NCBI GenBank assembly: GCA_903901375.1
Contig: CAIUQV010000093.1
Coordinates: 1-7,898, forward strand
From: an uncultured Ignavibacteriota bacterium
GTDB lineage: Bacteria; Bacteroidota; Ignavibacteria; Tepidaquicellales; Tepidaquicellaceae
DNA: 7,898 nucleotides
Direction: 5' to 3'
This document shows, piece after piece, positions 5,562 to 7,898 of this stretch. Positions within the stretch are counted from its first letter, which is position 1. Every line of letters begins with the position of its first letter. The position numbers and the translations under genes are program-made. The notes under the pieces were generated by a model. The model ran no database searches and was not told the origin of the DNA. It worked only from the letters and a program-made list of their open reading frames with translations.

Positions 5562-6032
5562 TCAGATATACTTACCGTAAATTACGAGAGAGTCTCCGAC
5601 ATTATAAAAATCTTTTATCTCGACAAACTTATCGTACATATTCTTTTCATAGAATTTTCTTTCCTTTTCATACGATAGTTTACCGCTTGTCTCTATTAAA
5701 ATTAATCTAACTGATTTATCTTTTAAATAATTCTCAATATGAGAAATTAATTTACTTCCTATTCCTCTTGACTGAACGTTTGGATTAACAGCAATCCAGT
5801 ACAGGTCATAAGTTCCGACTGTAAGCGGTCTCGGACCTATACACACATAACCGTTTAAAACTTTATCTTCATTCTCATCAACAAATATTTCATAATCTTT
5901 CTGGTCTTTGTCATTCAGATAAACATCTATCAGTTCCATAGCAATTTTAATCTCGTCTTCGTTAAAGTTTTTTGTATCAACGAGTATGTTGTAAATCTTA
6001 TCTCTGTCAGTATTTATTAAATTTCTAATCAT
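5562..6032 (-). CDS. GNAT family N-acetyltransferase
   Basis: A 156-residue single-domain acetyl-CoA-dependent N-acyltransferase. It has the GNAT order: an N-terminal strand and helices (MIRNLINTDRDKIYNIL), strands around 46-66, the central strand YDLYWIAVNP (75-84) and the acetyl-CoA pyrophosphate loop Q87-S-R-G90-I-G92, matching Q/R-x-x-G-x-G/A. After it come LISHIENYL, the strand LILIETSG (110-117) and a C-terminal YEKERKFYEKNMYDK segment (121-135) typical of motif B. The start is ATG 6032: its A is the last base of the ligase stop (TAATG), a coupling arrangement, and the family normally begins near this point. An in-frame ATG at 6062 would add 10 residues read over the ligase gene and is less likely. 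It is too short and too different to be called AblB, the beta-lysine acetyltransferase, but its place beside kamA makes beta-lysine or a beta-lysine conjugate a reasonable substrate guess. Confidence 0.88.
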   Translation of the reverse strand: MIRNLINTDRDKIYNILVDTKNFNEDEIKIAMELIDVYLNDKDQKDYEIFVDENEDKVLNGYVCIGPRPLTVGTYDLYWIAVNPNVQSRGIGSKLISHIENYLKDKSVRLILIETSGKLSYEKERKFYEKNMYDKFVEIKDFYNVGDSLVIYGKYI

Positions 6033-7135
6033 TATGCTTTTTCTGCAAATATTCTCTGCCATCTCTTATCGGCAAAATCAATTACGTTTGATATTAACTG
6101 TTCATACGTCCATCCGTATGCTTTTCCGCTTCTTGTGAAACCTGTATCTTCATCAACGTCAGAAGAAATATCCGGATTAGGATTAAGTTCAAGCACGTAA
6201 GGAACACCATCTTTAACCCTGAAATCAACTCTTGCATAGTCTGAAGCACCAATCAGATGGTACACGGTTCTTGCTGTCTTCTGAATCAAAGCCTCAAGTT
6301 CTGGAGACAGGTTCTTTGCAGGACAGACAGCTTTAGTGCCTGCGAACTCAACAGTGTTATACATCCACTTGCTGTTATAGCTAACAATCTTCGGAAGTTC
6401 CGAAGGCAGTGCTGAAAAATCTATTTCAGAAATCGGGAATACAATTAAATCGTTAATGTCGTTTACAACATTACCAACAACGCTGACGTTAATTTCCCTG
6501 CCGTCAATAAACTGTTCAACGAGTGCGGGCTGTTTATGTTTATCGAGTACAAACTCTATTCTTTTCTTCAGTGCCGCTTCATCATGAACGATTGAATTGT
6601 TTTCTATACCAATGCTTGCGTCTTCGCGTGATGGTTTAACAATAAGAGGATAATTATCTTTTACACGTGAATATCCTTCTTCTGAAAGCTTTGAAGGATT
6701 AGTTGAAATAAAATGTAATGCAGTTGGAATATTATAATAATTAAGTATTTCCTTTACGCGTGATTTATTCAGAGCAAGACCAAGAGTGAGAGCACGGGAA
6801 CCTGTGTAAGGAATCTTCAGCATTTCGAAGAGTGCAGCGATAGTCATTTCCTGAGTCGGGTCGCCGTCGAGAGATTCGCACAGATTAAAAATCATATCGG
6901 GACGGTTATTTCTCAGCTCGTCTATCAGTTTAAAAGGGTCGAGAGCAACGGGAACGATTTTGGTTTCGTGATTACTTGTCTTAAGTGCACGCTGAACAGA
7001 TTTCATTTCATCCAGAACACCATATTCGGACATATCAATAGCTTCGTCAACCTGATCAATATCAGTGACACCGTCGTCCCAGATACGGTCTTTAGTGTAT
7101 TGCAGCGGGTCGTTGTACAGAATACTTACTTTCAT
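6032..7135 (-). CDS. D-Ala-D-Ala-ligase-like ATP-grasp enzyme (second of tandem pair)
   Basis: A 367-residue ATP-grasp carboxylate-amine ligase: it should activate a carboxylate as an acyl phosphate and join it to an amine. The N-terminal alpha/beta domain (1-110) ends in NLCESLDGD (84-92) and PYTGSRALTLGLALNKSR (109-126), the Ddl-like substrate and hinge segment. The ATP-grasp core shows VKPSRED (166-172, K167 for ATP), LVEQFIDGREINVSVVG (205-221), RVDFRV (302-307) and the metal ligands E316 and N318 in LELNPNPDIS (315-324). Housekeeping Ddl has an N-T-x-P-G-M-T pattern at this last site. Here it is NPNPDIS followed by an acidic stretch (DVDED), so the second substrate is probably not D-alanine. 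The enzyme is also longer than a typical Ddl (about 300-350), with an inserted segment near 230-270. The ATG at 7135 is 37 bases after the upstream ligase gene. Its stop overlaps the GNAT start. Confidence 0.88.
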   Translation of the reverse strand: MKVSILYNDPLQYTKDRIWDDGVTDIDQVDEAIDMSEYGVLDEMKSVQRALKTSNHETKIVPVALDPFKLIDELRNNRPDMIFNLCESLDGDPTQEMTIAALFEMLKIPYTGSRALTLGLALNKSRVKEILNYYNIPTALHFISTNPSKLSEEGYSRVKDNYPLIVKPSREDASIGIENNSIVHDEAALKKRIEFVLDKHKQPALVEQFIDGREINVSVVGNVVNDINDLIVFPISEIDFSALPSELPKIVSYNSKWMYNTVEFAGTKAVCPAKNLSPELEALIQKTARTVYHLIGASDYARVDFRVKDGVPYVLELNPNPDISSDVDEDTGFTRSGKAYGWTYEQLISNVIDFADKRWQRIFAEKA

Positions 7136-7172
7136 TTAATAATATTTAAGCTTACGATTCCGATTAATAATT

Positions 7173-7898
7173 TTATTCTTTTGAATACCTCTTTACAGCT
7201 TCGTTTAATACAGCGTTAAGAACAGCATTGTAATCCATTCCCGCGTGTCTGGCTGCCTTCGGATAACACGAGTTATCCGCCGGATCAGGAAGAATACCGG
7301 GAAGCGGATTTATTTCAATAATGTTCGGTACGTTGTTTTCATCGAGACGGACATCTATTCTTGCCCAGTCTCTGATTCTTAAAACTCTGAAAGTATCTTT
7401 ACATACCTTTTCAATATGTTCGTAGATACTTTTCTCTACTTCGGCAGGACATTTGAAAATGTCCAGTTGATTTTCTCTTGTGTCAAAAAACCATTTCACT
7501 TCGTAGGAATAAATCTTGTTAAACCCTTCAGGAACTGAATCGAGGTTTATTTCTACGATGGGAAGAACACGAAGGTCATCACCATTGCCGAGCATTGCAA
7601 CTGTAAACTCTTTACCCGGAATAAAATCTTCTACCAAAGCCGGCTGCCTGTAACTCGATTTGATTCTTGATATTTCATTGTTTAATTCTTCGAGATTCTT
7701 CACGAGAGAGGAATCGTAAATTCCTTTTGATGAACCTTCGTGAAGGGGCTTTACAAACTTTGGGTACTTAAATCCTGAATCGTTCTTAACAGGTGAGTCT
7801 GTTATGAAGAACTTTGAATTAGGAATGTTATAATAAGATAAAATTTCTTTGCATCTTGATTTATCGTGACAAATACCAATTGTAACAGAGTCGCTGCC
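7173..7898 (-). CDS. D-Ala-D-Ala-ligase-like ATP-grasp enzyme, N-terminus beyond right edge
   Basis: The frame is open to the right edge, giving 241 visible C-terminal residues; a GTG at 7703 is internal, not the start. Numbering from the first visible residue, it begins with GSDSVTIGICHDKSRCKEIL, which lines up with residues 112-131 of the neighbouring ligase. It continues with FVKPLHEGSSKGI (48-60, ATP-binding lysine K50), LVEDFIPGKEFTVAMLG (88-104), ARIDVRL (179-185) and IIEINPLPGILPDP (193-206), with E195 and N197 as metal ligands. The C-terminus, NSCYPKAARHAGMDY (209-223), keeps the Ddl pattern of P-x-x-A-x-x-x-G better than its partner does. The two are clearly paralogues in tandem but differ in the glycine-rich loop and the final substrate loop, which suggests different substrates. 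About 110 N-terminal residues should lie outside the window. The operon promoter is also outside. Confidence 0.88.
   Translation of the reverse strand, partial: GSDSVTIGICHDKSRCKEILSYYNIPNSKFFITDSPVKNDSGFKYPKFVKPLHEGSSKGIYDSSLVKNLEELNNEISRIKSSYRQPALVEDFIPGKEFTVAMLGNGDDLRVLPIVEINLDSVPEGFNKIYSYEVKWFFDTRENQLDIFKCPAEVEKSIYEHIEKVCKDTFRVLRIRDWARIDVRLDENNVPNIIEINPLPGILPDPADNSCYPKAARHAGMDYNAVLNAVLNEAVKRYSKE

Noticed and set aside
5209..5580. A 123-codon plus-strand frame opposite kamA
   Set aside because: It mirrors the highly conserved aminomutase codons and shows no family features. It also crosses the GNAT-kamA spacer without its own start signals.
5562..6032. Naming the GNAT AblB (beta-lysine N6-acetyltransferase)
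   Set aside because: AblB is larger and its characteristic sequence is not recognised here. Only the GNAT fold can be supported; neighbourhood alone is not enough.
6033..6062. N-terminal extension of the GNAT starting at ATG 6062
   Set aside because: It would overlap the ligase gene by 31 bases and add MAENICRKSI, read from ligase codons in another frame. The TAATG start at 6032 fits GNAT N-termini better.
7173..7898. Housekeeping D-alanine-D-alanine ligase (ddl)
   Set aside because: Two tandem copies with altered substrate loops next to kamA and a GNAT, and no cell-wall genes nearby. The general ATP-grasp, Ddl-like label is safer.
1..7898. tRNA or rRNA genes, CRISPR array, insertion sequence or origin
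   Set aside because: No cloverleaf-like segment, regularly spaced repeats, transposase motifs or origin boxes were seen. Nearly all the sequence is taken up by the listed genes.

Overview
The window is AT-rich, gene-dense bacterial DNA. No taxonomic marker is present. The weak or absent Shine-Dalgarno sequences, the DUF4097/DUF6249/ECF sigma cluster, the quinone-type PyrD and a C-run/GGAGGGG intergenic repeat suggest a member of the Bacteroidota/Ignavibacteriota (FCB) group. This is an inference from gene style, at moderate confidence.

Layout. Bases 1-1807 read on the plus strand: the last codons of an unidentified gene, then pyrD (class 2 dihydroorotate dehydrogenase) and, 3 bases later, a rhomboid intramembrane serine protease. 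Everything from 1804 to the right edge reads on the minus strand and forms two units. The first, transcribed 4124 to 1804, is a tight four-gene sigma operon: a DUF6249-like membrane protein, a DUF4097-type beta-repeat lipoprotein, an ECF sigma factor with a non-ATG start, and a small two-TM protein that is a candidate membrane anti-sigma factor. Its stop codon overlaps the rhomboid stop in a shared TTAA. The second unit, upstream on the same strand, runs from the right edge to 4354: two tandem D-Ala-D-Ala-ligase-like ATP-grasp enzymes (the first truncated by the window edge), a GNAT N-acetyltransferase translationally coupled to the second ligase, and a lysine 2,3-aminomutase. A strong hairpin terminator at 4302-4329 closes it. 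The 229-base gap between the units also holds a C/G-rich REP-like element and a spaced 10-base direct repeat.

How the genes may work together. The right-hand operon is the most interesting part. The aminomutase keeps both aspartates that bind lysine in the clostridial enzyme, so it should make beta-lysine. A GNAT and two ligases beside it suggest a pathway that acetylates and/or condenses beta-lysine with another amino or carboxylic acid. The product could be an acetylated beta-amino-acid dipeptide used as a compatible solute, or a small peptide metabolite. It would parallel N-epsilon-acetyl-beta-lysine (ablA/ablB) and N-acetylglutaminylglutamine amide (a GNAT plus ATP-grasp enzyme), but it matches neither gene set. 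The product is unknown and this is inference. The sigma operon looks like an envelope-sensing unit, and the convergent rhomboid protease could in principle act on its membrane proteins, although nothing in the sequence proves a link.
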